A stretch of DNA of 64,000 bases, from positions 18,629,501 through 18,693,500 of the forward strand of contig OY756945.1 in NCBI GenBank assembly GCA_963580275.1, read 5' to 3'. This document shows positions 33,058 through 44,834 of the stretch, one piece after another. A program made the translations under genes and the position numbers. The number at the start of each line of letters is the position of its first letter. Within the stretch, counting starts at the first letter, position 1. This DNA is from Crataegus laevigata. Taxonomy: Eukaryota > Streptophyta > Magnoliopsida > Rosales > Rosaceae. Below the pieces are notes generated by a model that was given only the letters and a program-made list of their open reading frames with translations, did no database searches and had not been told where the DNA came from.

Positions 33058-35169
33058 TGATCGGATCATATTTATATATATTTTTATATCAAATTCACTC
33101 GTCTTTTCTTAGTTAGTTCGTTATATTTTGAGCTATTTACTTTGTTTTTGTGTTTTAATAGAATTTATCTAGCAAAGAAAATAAAAATAGAATAAGTGAA
33201 ATTTTAAGCGTCAAATTCGTCAAAACTACCTTACTCACTTATTTTCTTTGTTTATGTTTTCGATTCGGATTAGAGTGATTGTAATTGAATTGATTTGTTT
33301 TATGTGTTAAATAATTTCAAAACAGGAATAATCACAAGGCAAGGCTGCCTTGAGGCAGTCGGTGGAATAATTAAAAAGACAAAATGATGAAAGGCACTCG
33401 ACAAAAGCAAAGAGCATAATTAAAATGAAAAAGCAGGAAATGATGACATACACGGCATCTTGTGCAAAACAGACTGGAGAAAGGAATAAAAAGAAACTGC
33501 CTTCTGGCAGTTTGGGAGGGGGCGCAAGAACTGAAGGCCTCGGGGCCGGGATCAAACCAGAGAGAAATACCAAAAGGAAGACAGAAGCTCGGGGAGCTCC
33601 TCGGGGAGCTTTGAAGAGAGAAAAACAGAAAACAGGAGGAGCTCCTCCTCGGGGCAGGAAGTCAGCGAGTCAGAAGACAGCTGCTGGGCAGCGGGGTGGA
33701 AAGCAGCTCCTCGGAGCCAGGAAGACCAAAGGAAAAGAAACAGCAGGGAAAGCTCTCTGTGGCGTAAAGACAAGGGAGCTGCGGTGGCAGCTCAAGACTC
33801 GGTGCAAGGTCTCGGAGGGAGCAGTCAGAGCTCCTCAAGGAGTTGACGCGAGGCTGGCAGCTGCGAGCTTGCGAGGAAAAAAAACCAAAAGTCGGTGGGG
33901 GCTGCCATTTGGGCAACGACAGCCGAGAAGAAAAATATAGAAACGAAGCAACCAAGCTGCTTTGGCGGTTTTGAATGCAGCAGCCAGATGTCAGCAAGGC
34001 AGCAGAGGCTGCACCGAAGACAGATGCAACTCACGGAGCACAGAGAGAAACTCCCCTTAATTTGGTTTAATCCTCCAACTTAAATTTTAATTTCTGTTTT
34101 TAATTTTTAAATAATGTGTAATTAGTTTATTTTGGCTAGAGGATAATTCAAAACCATGATTATATTTGTAATTTGAATTGGTAACTTCAGTTGTGATTTC
34201 TGAGTTGTGATTTAATTTGCTTAACTGCTTGATTGATAACTTATTTGTGTATGTTGATTAAGAAGGCATACTTAATTTACATGCATGAATTTGATGCTAG
34301 AATATAAGTGAATTTCACCTAATCGTTATGAACTTATATTCATGAGTAGTGAAGGTTGTTATCCAGAATCGCGTTAAGTAAATTCTTGGCAGGAGTATCA
34401 TGCTTTTCATAGTTACGAATGCCTCGTCAGTATTTATAGTTTTCACAAAGTTTAATGATCTTTGATTGTATCTCTATTGTGCTTTTCACGTAGGGGACTT
34501 TTAGAGAATGTGTTGAATTGTTGTATGCTGTTCATCCAATTTAATAATATAAGGAAAACTTGAAGATTAAAAAAGTGCTGTTCACGGTTAATCTGGAGTA
34601 TTGAAATGTAACAACTTATTGAAAGAACAACTGAAAATCAATTTAGGTTGCATATGTGTCATGTGTGGAGAAGAACCCTCTAGCCAATCCGTCGTCTATC
34701 TATTCACCTTTATTTTATGTTTTTATCAATTTTGTAATTTATTTAAGTTTAATTTACGTTTCATCAAAATCAAACCCCCCATTATTTTATTATATTATTT
34801 AGTTAATTTTTATTAGTTTTTATCTTTTAATTTAATTTCCGTCTAATTAATTTCCTAGTTTTTATTTTAAATTGTTTTCATTATTTTGAGTCATTTTTAG
34901 TGTGTTTCGAGTTTTTAGCTTAGTTTGTATTTTCTAGAGTCTTGAGTTGTTTTGAGTCTTTTGATTTGTTTTAGTTTATTTGTTAGTTTTATTTTAGTTA
35001 AGTGTTTTTATTTTAGTTTAGTGTTTTAAACTTTGTTTTTACGTTTTTAAATTATTTTAGAGGTTTTAGCAAGCCCTCCTAATCCCCGGCCTAGAACGAT
35101 ACCCTACTTACATCTATACTACAACTGTCAAAAAGAGGGTTAAATTTGTGCGGTTTTAAAATCCCGTCA
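33058..35169 (+). repeat. 3' LTR of element X
   Basis: 2112 bp, near-identical to 25644-27742. An open frame of 171 residues (33425-33940) exists only because of a single base change (the 5' copy has a stop at about 26212), so it is not treated as a gene. Confidence 0.93.
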
Positions 35170-35174
35170 GAATA

Positions 35175-35707
35175 ACAGGGGATCAGGTAACTCTAATTTC
35201 GAGATCTGCTCCAGTACTGGCTGATAGACTTGAGATCCTTCTTTTTTCTTTCCCATATCATTTTCTCCCTCCCCCCCCCCCCCCCGGGTAAAGGAAATAG
35301 GGGAACAACTGGTTCTTTCTCAGGGCAAGTTTGTCTCAACGCATCCTCATGATCACCCATCAGGGTAGATCTCCAAATATAGCCTCATTTGTAAACTTCC
35401 TGTTAAGGAGCAAAGTCTGCTGACTTCTCTCTTGGTTTCCAGCAAGATTTTCTCCATACTTCTCAAGACTTGCACCATAGTAGCTTGCAAGTCTTCATTA
35501 GTGATTTTTCTTCTTGACTTCTTAGATGAAGTCGGGCTTTCAGGAATGGCTAATTTTTGTAAGGAAAGAAGATCTTCTGGTCAATCCATCATGTTTGATC
35601 TGAGTAAATCTTGGGGTGGCCCATATTTTGCACTCCACTTGAAAATCTGCTTCTTTCTCCTTCTTGGCATACAAGACTTCTGGTGTCCCATCGGGCGGGC
35701 AAAACTA
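35175..35707 (-). other. Tat1 5' leader and primer-site region
   Basis: Between the X insertion and the 5' LTR of Tat1. On minus the sequence just inside the LTR reads TTTTGCCCGCCCGATGGGAC, probably a decayed primer-binding site. It has a C17 run at about 35270-35286. No gene. Confidence 0.5.
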
Positions 35708-36883
35708 TGTTCGGGCGAAGATTTCCTCCAGCAATGAGGGTCCTCAGCACTTCAACACAGCTCCCCTGAGGATTGGCACGTCGGTTTGAATGTGTTCGGT
35801 GATCAGGCTCTTGCTAGTTCCTCCGCTGCAAGAACAAGACATAGTTAGTTTTGAAAGGTGCTTTTGTGGGGCCTTAGGTATAGGCCTTGAGGCTCACAAT
35901 CAAGACTAACTAAGTGCCTAGGTAAGCCAATACTATCTCATTATAGTAGATGTGGAACAAGTATGTTTAAGTCAGTTTCTTACGCCCCAATTTACTTGGA
36001 CTACTTGTTATCAACGGATTGTCATGGATGGGTTAAGTCCATATTAAGTTCTTTCTTGCCTTGAGATCAAGGACTCTCAGTTATCATTTTGTATACTTGA
36101 AGCAAGGGTGTCCAGAATCCCTTAAGTTATTCGTTTAGTTCTAGATTAGTTTTAGATGCAAGAAGATCCATAAGGATAACCAGATCTAAGCAAAATGAAG
36201 CTCTCAAAGTAAAACACAAGTTGAAATTACTTGAATGCATTCTGGACAATGTGCTAAATTACAGATCTACTAGTTTAGAAAACAAACAAAAAGCTCCGGG
36301 TAAGATTTCATCTTGTCCAGCAAGGTTAAACTTCTTGCAAATGCTTCTCTTTGAGTTTACAAAGGTTGTATGCTTGAAAAGTAATGGATGTAAACAAGTT
36401 TACATAAGGGAATCGATACTACGGGAGTAGCAGAGCTTTAAACTAAAGAAAGATGAACTTTCTGGGCAGGCGATGCCTAAAAGATCAGAGATCTGGGCTG
36501 TTTACAAATTAGATTTGCAAATCTGGCTTGAGAGCAGTTTATTTGTTTGATTGGTTTAGTGTCCTTATCTTTGGGGCCACTTCATCCTTTTATAGACAGA
36601 TTGGCCCGACTGCAGTGGTTGTTCTCTTGCCCGAAAGCACTTCGGAAGGCAGTGAGTCATCACCTCTTTTTTACTTAAGTGCCATTGGAAAGTTCTTTTT
36701 GGCTGATAATAGGCTAGTCTCCATCACTTATCACTTCCATAGACAAGTAAGTGGCTTATTTGTGGTTGAGAATGCTTCATTTTATTCTTGGGCTTTATTT
36801 TGGGCTCTAGATGAATCCCTTTTTATTTAAAATCCTTGGGCCCTTCCTAAGTTTGGCCCAAAGTTCAAATATTAACCCACACA
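35708..36883 (-). repeat. 5' LTR of Tat1
   Basis: Pairs with 16971-18132. On minus it starts TGTGTGGGTTAATATTTG. It differs from its partner by scattered substitutions and small indels across 1.17 kb. Confidence 0.88.
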
Positions 36884-37252
36884 TTAGGATGTTTTTGTTC
36901 CTATTTCTTGTTTGTATGAGATGGGTTTTGCTAGGAATTAGTTGGAGTTGCTAAAACTTGATCATCTTTATGTTTTTTTATATTTTTCATGTTCTGTGGC
37001 ACTGCATTAAGAATTTCACCAAAATGACTTCCATCTATTTATTTCAAAGGAAATTTGGTACACTGTGAGTAGCATTGCAAAAATATAGTCTTGTTAGAAT
37101 TTTATGAAGGCCATAGAAACTAATTTAACCTCATAGCATGTTTAGACTTTTTTATTCTTCTATCTCAGGGTGTTACTTTTTCTTTATATGAACATGTTCT
37201 AATGCATTTTGGTAATTTCCACGGTTGCCCATCTACCCTTGGTGCAAGTCAC
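36884..37252. other. Host DNA beyond Tat1
   Basis: Begins with the ttagg duplication. It contains the second copy of a 30-bp sequence (37020-37049) that is also found before the LOG fragment. No coding sequence and no later LOG exon is visible. Confidence 0.5.
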
Positions 37253-39235
37253 TGACGGGATTTTAAAACCGCACAAATTTAACCCTCTTTTTGACAATTG
37301 TAGTATAGGTATAAGTAGGGTATCGTTCTAGGCCGGGGATTAGGAGGGATTACTAATCTACTCTAAATTAATTTAAAAACGTAAAAACAAAGTTTAAAAC
37401 ACTAATCTAAAATCAAAACACTTAACTAGAATAACTCAAAATAAAACTAACAAATAAACTAAAACAAATCAAAAGACTCAAAACAATACAAGACTCTAGA
37501 AAACACAAACTAAATTTATTTCTAACAAATTTAATCACTTCAAAATAAATGGGGGATTGATTTTTGACGAAATTGAATTTAAAAACAGAAATTTGAAAAC
37601 AAACTTCAAAGAAAACAGATTTTAATGAAATAGAATAATGAGACGTTAGTTAGAGGGGTCCTTATCCACACATGAACATATGCATATAATTTAATTTCTA
37701 GTTATGATTTCAACAAATGAATGAATGACAATGCTCCAAGTTAATTAGGTCCGCTTAAATTAACCTTCAGATTTCCCTAGATTCATTGAATTGGACGGAA
37801 TACACATCACAACCAAATTATTCTTATCAAGTTCCCTAACTATGGAATACGCATGATAGAGAGACATATCAAAGATCATTAAGTTCAATGGAAATCATAA
37901 ACATCGACTAGGCATTCATAACTATGGAATACGCATGTTAATCCAACCTAGGGTTTACTAAACACAATCGTGACTAGCGATTTTTACTACTCTTGAATAT
38001 AAGTTCATAACGATTAGGTGAAATTCCCTTATATCCTAGCATCAAGTCTAAGTATGCAAATTAAGTGTCGACACTCAACCCACATACATAAACAAGTTCT
38101 TAATCAAAACAGAAAAGTAAACCACATCCAAACATTCATAAATTCATAACTGGAGTAAATCAAATTATAATAAACATATATCCATGGTTTCAAATTCACC
38201 TCTAACTAAACAGAAATTAGTTACACATTATTTTCACATTAAAATGAAAATAAAACATGAGTTTAAGAAAGAATAACACTGAAATCGCTCTCTGTGCTAG
38301 ATGGGCACTGCCCAACTTCCCCAAATCTGTCCGCCTAGCTGGCTGCCTTCTGAGCAGCATTCTCGCTGCTTTCCTCTTTTGCGGCTCACCTCGCTGCCTT
38401 GCAGCCAAACCAAAGGGCAGCAGCGCCTTTTATTTATTTATTTTTTATTTTCTTTTTGCGCACTGCTGCTCTCACAGCAGCCTTCCCCCGTCAGCTGCCT
38501 AAGGCAGCTTTGCCGCTTTCCTCCATTTTTGGCTGCCACGTGCTGCCTGCTTCTCCCCGAGGCCAGCTGCCTCCCGCGGAAAAACTGATCTGCCTTCCCC
38601 TTTTATTTGTTTTTTTTATTTTTCTTTCCGCTGGTTCTCGTCTGGCAGCTCACGCTGCCTCTCTTTCTCTTCCGTCCCGCTGCTCCAAGCAGCTCTCCCT
38701 CTAATAATAACTCCCCAAAGGCAGCTTCACGCTCATCCTCTTTTTTTTTTTTTATCTTTTGTTTTTCCTTATCTTTTGCTGAGCCGCCCACTCTCCTTAT
38801 CTCCACTAGCTGCCTTGATTTTCTGTTTCTTTTCCTCTTGCATGTGGCCTTCTGCTTTCCAACTCACCCACCGAGAGCTCTCCATCATTTCTATTTTCTG
38901 CTATCATTATTTCCACCGAGTCTCATTTAGTGCTGCCCTTTGGCAGCTTGTTTTCTTTTATTATTTTTTATTCTTTTTAATCCCAGCCCTTTAGGATCAA
39001 GCATGTAATGATAACTATAAATCACCACATTCGAAAACATAAACAAAGAAAATAAGTGAGTAAGGTAAAAATGACGAATTTATTACTTAAAATTTCACTA
39101 GTGCTATTTTTATTTTATTTACTAGATAAATTCGATAAAGCACAAAAACAAAGTAAATAACTCAAAAATATAAGAAACTAACTAAGAAAAGACGAGAGAA
39201 TTTGATGTAAAATATGTATAAATATGAGCTTATCA
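37253..39235 (-). mobile_element. Solo LTR of family X, minus orientation, TSD gtcac
   Basis: Plus-strand ends tgacgggattttaaaacc and gagcttatca are the reverse of the family X termini. It is flanked by gtcac at 37248-37252 and 39236-39240. Length 1983 bp. It is more diverged than the LTRs of the full element. The GGCAGC-rich block lies at about 38290-38960. Confidence 0.92.
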
Positions 39236-39240
39236 GTCAC

Positions 39241-39407
39241 AAGTCTCAAGATTTCTTTGAAAGGGTACCTGCTAGAGAAAAGCATGTAAGGTTTCCCTGA
39301 GAAAGTGATAAACATGATTGAAAACGATATTGGATGCAATATATGTTTTGCGCGTGTATGGGTCATTTGATAATTCGATTCCTTCTTTATGGTATTAATG
39401 AATTTGA

Positions 39408-39463
<56 letters not shown>

Positions 39464-40289
39464 TTTTACTTCAAGGTTAGGATATTTTTTAGTATATCCA
39501 AACTAGATTAATTAGTTAATGCTAATCATTATCGACTTCTTCAATGACGCATCCTGTACTAAGCGCCTGGCGGACTCATCGACGGCCCTAGAGTTCTGAG
39601 GAGGCTGACCATTCTGGTGAGGCTTCCTCTATCAATGGAAAGCAGTCCTAGATAGGTAATGCACCTTTCTTATAGTAGAATCAAAATTTTGAAAGTTTTT
39701 TGGTTGTTGAGAAAATAAAAGGGCATGTCATACTGTAGAAACTTGGAGGACTGAGTAGAAAATGCATAATTCTGTAAAACCCTTAAAGGGTTTTGGGTAT
39801 AGGGCAGCGGGGGAAAAGGTTTTTGATTGGGACATTGGATTGATGAGGAGGTAGGAGTAAATTTTTGAGAAACTTAATGTATCCTCTTAGGTCCTTTTTT
39901 GGTCCAGTCATATCTACTTTACTCGACCCAATTGTTAAGGTATATTGTGCTAGACATTTTGTTATGTAAATGGCATGATTGATGAGCTTGCTTCTGGTTT
40001 CATGATGGTCAAAGCAACATTGACAATAGTCTTTAGGCATGCTTGAAGCTTCAAAACTCTCACATTCCCATTAACTAAAACGACCTTACTGAGAAATTCG
40101 CTTTGAGTGCTTTGCGCCTAATGTTATGAGTTCGTGTAATCTCATAAACAAATGTTCTTTATATTAGTAGAACCACTACAGTAACCGATCTAAGTTGGCA
40201 CACCTGGCCTTGGAAGCCAAAACTTATTGTAGACTCGTAGTGTGAAGTCATATCAACAAGTTGTAAATTATGTTTTAACATCCTCAATT
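39241..40289. other. Unassigned region with AT microsatellite
   Basis: Contains the AT repeat at 39409-39461 and a short minus-strand open segment (about 39541-39640) that reads KPHQNGQPPQNSRAVDESAR and on to KKS, which looks exon-like but is unidentified. A minus ORF at 39783-40040 has no recognised domain. Confidence 0.35.
39409..39461. repeat. (AT)n microsatellite
   Basis: Uninterrupted AT dinucleotide run of about 50 bp. Confidence 0.95.
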
Positions 40290-40483
40290 AGTATAAACTG
40301 TTTGAATTGTTGGGTGGATGTGTTGCTTTTGTTGTTATATTGTTTGCATGTTTTAGGAAATGTTATAGTATTAGGAGGGGTTCTGGCGAATTTTCAATAG
40401 AAAATAGAATTCGTCTAATGTTTACTTTGTTTATTTGGTAGTTCAAAAAAAAAAAAACTAGGGGCCCATGCAAACTTCTGAAG

Positions 40484-41390
40484 ATGTCACAGACCACTCA
40501 CACTACGACTGAGAAGATCACCATTATGTGGGATCCTCAACATCGTGCGGCTGCAACAAAGGAGCAGCACAATGCATTGGCCAACAACATTGCCTCGGTC
40601 ATCAGGAATCATTGCTCCTTCATGTGGGAGTCATGGAAAGTTGTCGCACATGAAGTCAAGGAAGCCGTTCTTCCTGATGTATCAGTAAGAATTTTCAACC
40701 TCAAATACTAAATTTTTATTAAAGTATACAAATATTATAAATTTTAAATACTATTTTTTTGTTGAGTTTTGCAGCATCACTATGAGCTCATGAACCTCAA
40801 TGCCAATCAAAACTAGTACATCCACGACCTTTGCGCTGGTAGATTCACTCAATGGAAGAGCGACCTCCACAAGCATTATGAGAAATATGACGGTCCGGAG
40901 GTCGTTCTAGCAGTTAGGTGCCCTATAGAGTTGGTGGATTACTAGGATGAATGGGAGTGGCTCTAAGGTCATTTTCAAGACGAAAAATAAATCGTAAGTA
41001 TAATATATATTTCAATAACATATTAATCAAAAAAAATTATTTTTAAATAAAATTTTCATTTTATCATTAATTTGTTATCAATATCTAAACTAATACGTTT
41101 TTTAATTCAACAGAAAAAAGTGAAGGCAAACTCGATCAATCGGTCGAAGAAGAAACTTCTTCACTTCTCTGGCTCAAGACGTTTCTCTTATAGGTTAAAG
41201 GAGTAATGTAAGGTAATCGTATATTTGTTTTAAGTTTTCATTGTTTTTACTCTCTATTACACAAATGGTAATCTATGTTAACGTTTTTTTTTTTGGATAG
41301 GGGGTGTCAAAGTTTTTGAGATTGACATGTTCAAGGAGGTGTAGGTTCAGCCTGGGGATGAGCTGACAAAGCAGCTTCATATGAGTTATT
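40484..41390 (+). pseudogene. Transposase_24-like gene of CACTA B, decayed
   Basis: The first piece (40484-40690) has a start codon and contains TTHTTTEKITIMWDPQHRAA and NALANNIASVIRNHCSF. The next exon (about 40775-40990) includes RFTQWKSDLHKHYEKYD but has stops at the Trp-containing DEWEWL region. Then comes KANSINRSKKKLLHF...RFSYRLKE (41117-41205) and a frameshifted match to the GSKFLEIDM...VRPGDELTKQL exon (41303-41390). Introns are in the same places as in CACTA A, so the two derive from one family. Confidence 0.75.
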
Positions 41391-41456
41391 TCAATTTTTT
41401 TAATATTCAATTAGTATTAATATTAATTACATATATATTAAAATTAATTTGTTTAT

Positions 41457-42872
41457 AGAATAGAGAAGTAAGAGCGAAAAAAGCTGTGAGAGAAACTAAG
41501 CTAGCGGCTTTTGACGATATGTATAAACGACTCGATACCAAAGAAGGAGAATTGGATATCTATAAGCTAGCTAGAGCAAGGGAAACGAAGACAAGGGACC
41601 TAAACCAAGTGAGGCTACAGAGAACGCGATCAAAGATAGATGAAGAAGCTATTTTCATAATCTTTTCAATGAAGGACATGAATTGAGTACTTCTTTGGGG
41701 GAGTTGAGTAACTCAGAAGAGTGTCGAAACTACTCTTTTTGCCCACCGGATTAGGAAAAAAGAAGTGGTTGTAGCTCTGAAGATGATGAAGCATAGAAAA
41801 GCAGTGGGCCCAGATGATATACCGATCGAAGTGTGGAAAGTATTGGGAGAGACGGGTATAGCATGGCTCACAGACCTTTTCAATATGATTTTGAAAATGA
41901 AGAAGATGCCAAATCAGTGGCAAAAGAGCACTTTGGTGCCTATCTATAAGAATAAGGGCAACATACAAAATTGCATGAATTATAAGGGTATTAAGCTAAT
42001 TAGTCATACAATGAAGCTTTGGGAGAGAGTCATTAAGCATAGACTGAGGCAAGAGACACGAGTCTCGAACAACTAATTCAGGTTCATGCCAGGGCACTCA
42101 ACTATGGAGGTAATCTATCTCTTATGAAGATTGATGGAAATATATAGAGATACGCAAAAGGATTTACACATGGTCTCTATAGATTTGGAAAAAGCGTATG
42201 ATAGGGTCCCAAGAGACATTCTTTGGAGGATTTTAGTGAAGAAAGGGGTACGAGTCGCATATATCCAAGCTATAAAGAATATGTATGATGGACCAAAGAC
42301 TGCCGAAGAACTCATGAAGGACAAACTAAAAGCTTCCCTATGACTGTATGGTTACATCAAGGGTCATCTTTAAGTCCTTACCTTTTTGCATTAGTAATGG
42401 ATGAATTAACGTGACATATTCAAGATGATATTCCTTTGCGTATGATTTTCGCAGACGATGTAATGTTGATAGATGACACTCAAAAAGGGGTAAATGCGAA
42501 GCTTAACCTTTGGAGAGAAGTGTTGGAATCTAAAGGTCTTCACCTATCGATCAAAGACAGAATATATGGAGTGCAAATGAAGGCCCAAATGAGTTAGAAG
42601 TGAGGATCAGAGACCAGGAAGTACCAAAGAGCGACCGCTTTCGCTACCTAGGATCTATCTTGCAAAAGAATATAAATTTAGATGAAGACCTCAACCATAG
42701 AATACAAGCCAGATGGATGAAGTGGAAGAGTGCATCCGGCGTGTTGTATACAACTAAAGCTCAAGGGAAAATTTTATAGGACGGTAAAAAGGCTGACGAT
42801 CCTATATGGCACCGAATGTTGGGCGGTGAAACATCAACACGTACATAAAATGGGTGTAATAAAGATGAGCTA
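41457..42872 (+). pseudogene. RTE-type LINE reverse transcriptase fragment inside CACTA B
   Basis: Frames in order: DDMYKRLDTKEGELDIYKLA (41486-41686), MKHRKAVGPDDIPIEVWK (41765-42076), SIDLEKAYDRVPRDILWRIL (42131-42343), then IQDDIPLRMIFADDVMLI with the catalytic FADD at 42448-42459, and FRYLGSILQKN further on, ending near HKMGV. This is the RT domain of a plant RTE-clade non-LTR element. The endonuclease domain and the 3' tail are absent and several frameshifts and stops occur. It is bounded on the left by a CACTA intron acceptor and on the right by CACTA exon sequence. Confidence 0.85.
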
Positions 42873-43456
42873 AATTCACCTCGCCCTTCAAATCTCTGGC
42901 ATTCGATTCCCCGACATTGAACCATATCTAAGAACAACCTTCTAGCCCCCCGCTGCAACAGCTATGACCTCGTAGCCCCCAACGCAACAGCAACACCACC
43001 AGCAGGCAATTATGACATGGAAGACTACCTATTTTAGTTTTGTTTTAAATTTTTTTCAAATTTAAAATTTTTTTTCCCCTTGTATGTACATTTGCAATAC
43101 TCTTTTATTTCCATATTCTTCTTTACATTTTCTGTTTTTAATTTCATTAAATTAATTTATACATAAAACATTATTATCAATATTTAAAAGGAAGAACTAA
43201 ATAATAAATAAATAAAATTTATTTTAAAATCTTACTGCTATGGCCTCTATGTTCGTTACGCAAGGATTTTGGGGTCGAACCCCGATTTCGTCGCGCAAAG
43301 TATCACGCGTAACGATCACTGCTTCGTCGGTCTTCGTTTCGCACAATGACCACCAATTTCGTAAATCGACATTCATTTCACGTAACGAAGAACTTTCCAC
43401 CGTCACGCAATGTCTGGCGTCACGAGTTTTGTTCAACAGAATTTGCGTGACGTTGT
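42873..43456 (+). repeat. CACTA B 3' exon remnant and left part of its subterminal repeats
   Basis: 42880-43030 matches 15385-15545 of CACTA A (cttcaaatctctggcatt and following). 43240-43456 is dense in tacgcaagg, gtcgcgcaaag, cgtaacga, cgtcacgcaatg and gcgtgacg motifs, the transposase-binding array. Confidence 0.75.
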
Positions 43457-44030
43457 TGTGGATGCAAATTTCCGCCACTTTCTTCTTGGACAAAATTGCA
43501 CCTACAAAACAATTAACACCTTTCGTCAAGGCCAAAAGCCTCACGCACCCACGATGAATTGGGGGGGGGGGGTTTGGCTGAAGAACCTCCGATGCCAAAG
43601 TTAGAATTTAGAAAGAAAAAGTGTTTGAAGAGTTTTTGGGATTTTTGCAATAGTGTTGGAATGAATCTTTTTTAGAAGAAATAGAGTCATATATATAGGG
43701 AATGGAGGTGGTAATTTGTGTTAAAATGGGTGATAAATTGGTATAATGGGTGATTAATTGGGTGATTAATGGATTAATTAGAATTAATCCATTAATTAGC
43801 CAATTAATCTCTATTTAAATGGAATGTTATGTAAGTTATAAAATAATTACCTAAGATGAGGATGGATGAGAATATCTTTGAATTGGTTACCTATTTTGGG
43901 CATTTTTGACTTGGTTGAGGGATGATTGCCCGCTGCTCGCGCGTAGGAATTCTGATATGCCTCAAGGGTATTTTTGTCCTCTTTTATCCAAAAATACAAG
44001 TGTCACCTTGTGATTATTTTTGGCTCCACA
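43457..44030 (-). repeat. 3' LTR of Tat2
   Basis: 574 bp, pairs with 52961-53531. It includes a G12 run at about 43561-43572, shortened in the partner. Confidence 0.9.
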
Positions 44031-44834
44031 AATGCCCCCACACCTGTTGGGCTGCTCGTAGGAAAAGGCAGCAGGTGTAGAGATCTTCTTGCTTTAGGAA
44101 ACTTAAGGCTACTTCCTATTTTGATGTAGATTCCCTCTTTAATAGGAAATTAGATCCTTCTAGAAAAGGGAAATAAATTTCTCTCAAAGCCTATTTAAGT
44201 CCACCTTAAGTGGGTTATTAAATCAACTTTGAAGAGCAATTTATTCTACTTGATAAGAGAGAGAAATCTTAAAGGATATTTGTTCCCCCTCCTCTAGTAA
44301 TCTTCTACATCTTGCCCGTGCAAAACACTGTCTTTTGTTGCTTTCTTCGTCTTCTCCATGCCGCACCGATGTAAGAAAAGGAAATTAATTTTTCTTGTCT
44401 TCTTCTTGGATAGTGCTGTCGCGGGGCAGCCGTTGGGGTGGTGCGGCACATCAGCTGGCAGAGGCCAGGAGTCGGTTCGGCATGGGCCGAGGAGGTGTTG
44501 TGGCAAGGACCACTGCTTTAGGCTGCTTGGCTTGGTTAAATCCAAGGGCAGCTTGTGCGGCTGGGGTCACGGATTGTGGCGCTGAGGGGCAGTGTTAGGC
44601 GAGTCGCATGGCTCATGTTCTTTGGGTTCTTGGACTTGACACGGGCCAGGTCGACAATTGAGAGAAATGAAGAGGCTGCGGGCATCATGGGCTGCTAGAA
44701 AGCTAGGAATGCAGGTTTCCTACCTGCTAATCCAAAAGAAAAAATGACAGAAAAGCCAGTATGGGTTGAGCTTCCCTGCTGAGTACCATGAACGGTGTTA
44801 GCTGCTTAGTTCTTTTCGCCAAGAAAAAAGTGGG

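Larger units (their letters stand above)
25644..35169 (+). mobile_element. Young pol-less LTR retrotransposon (family X), full-length with TSD
   Basis: LTRs 25644-27742 and 33058-35169 begin tgatcggatcatattt and end aaaatcccgtca. The TSD is gaata at 25639-25643 and 35170-35174. By eye the LTRs differ at about ten bases plus one 13-bp indel in 2.1 kb, so insertion was recent. A tRNA-Asp-type primer site follows the 5' LTR, and a polypurine-like tract precedes the 3' LTR. The 5.3-kb interior has no RT, RNase H or integrase. It carries a gag-linker-like ORF, an antisense ORF and a sense ORF. It is therefore a non-autonomous (LARD-like) element that must be mobilised by another element, probably Athila-like given the primer site. 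Confidence 0.92.
16971..36883 (-). mobile_element. Tat-lineage Ty3 retrotransposon (Tat1), old, with nested element
   Basis: LTRs at 16971-18132 (3') and 35708-36883 (5') share TG...CA ends and are flanked by ttagg at 16966-16970 and 36884-36888. Read on minus the order is 5' LTR, leader, gag, protease, reverse transcriptase, RNase H, a second RNase H, integrase, 3' LTR. The second RNase H marks the Tat/Ogre lineage. LTRs differ visibly by substitutions and indels, and coding frames carry many stops, so it is old. Removing the 9.5-kb insertion at 25644-35169 and one gaata copy leaves about 10.4 kb. Confidence 0.9.

Noticed and set aside
33425..33940. 171-aa basic ORF in the 3' LTR of element X
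   Set aside because: A single base difference closes the same frame in the 5' LTR, and the composition follows the repetitive purine-rich DNA, so it is a chance ORF.
43240..43604. Overlapping ORFs of 105 and 124 aa on both strands
   Set aside because: They span CACTA subterminal repeats and the start of a Tat LTR; no protein signal.
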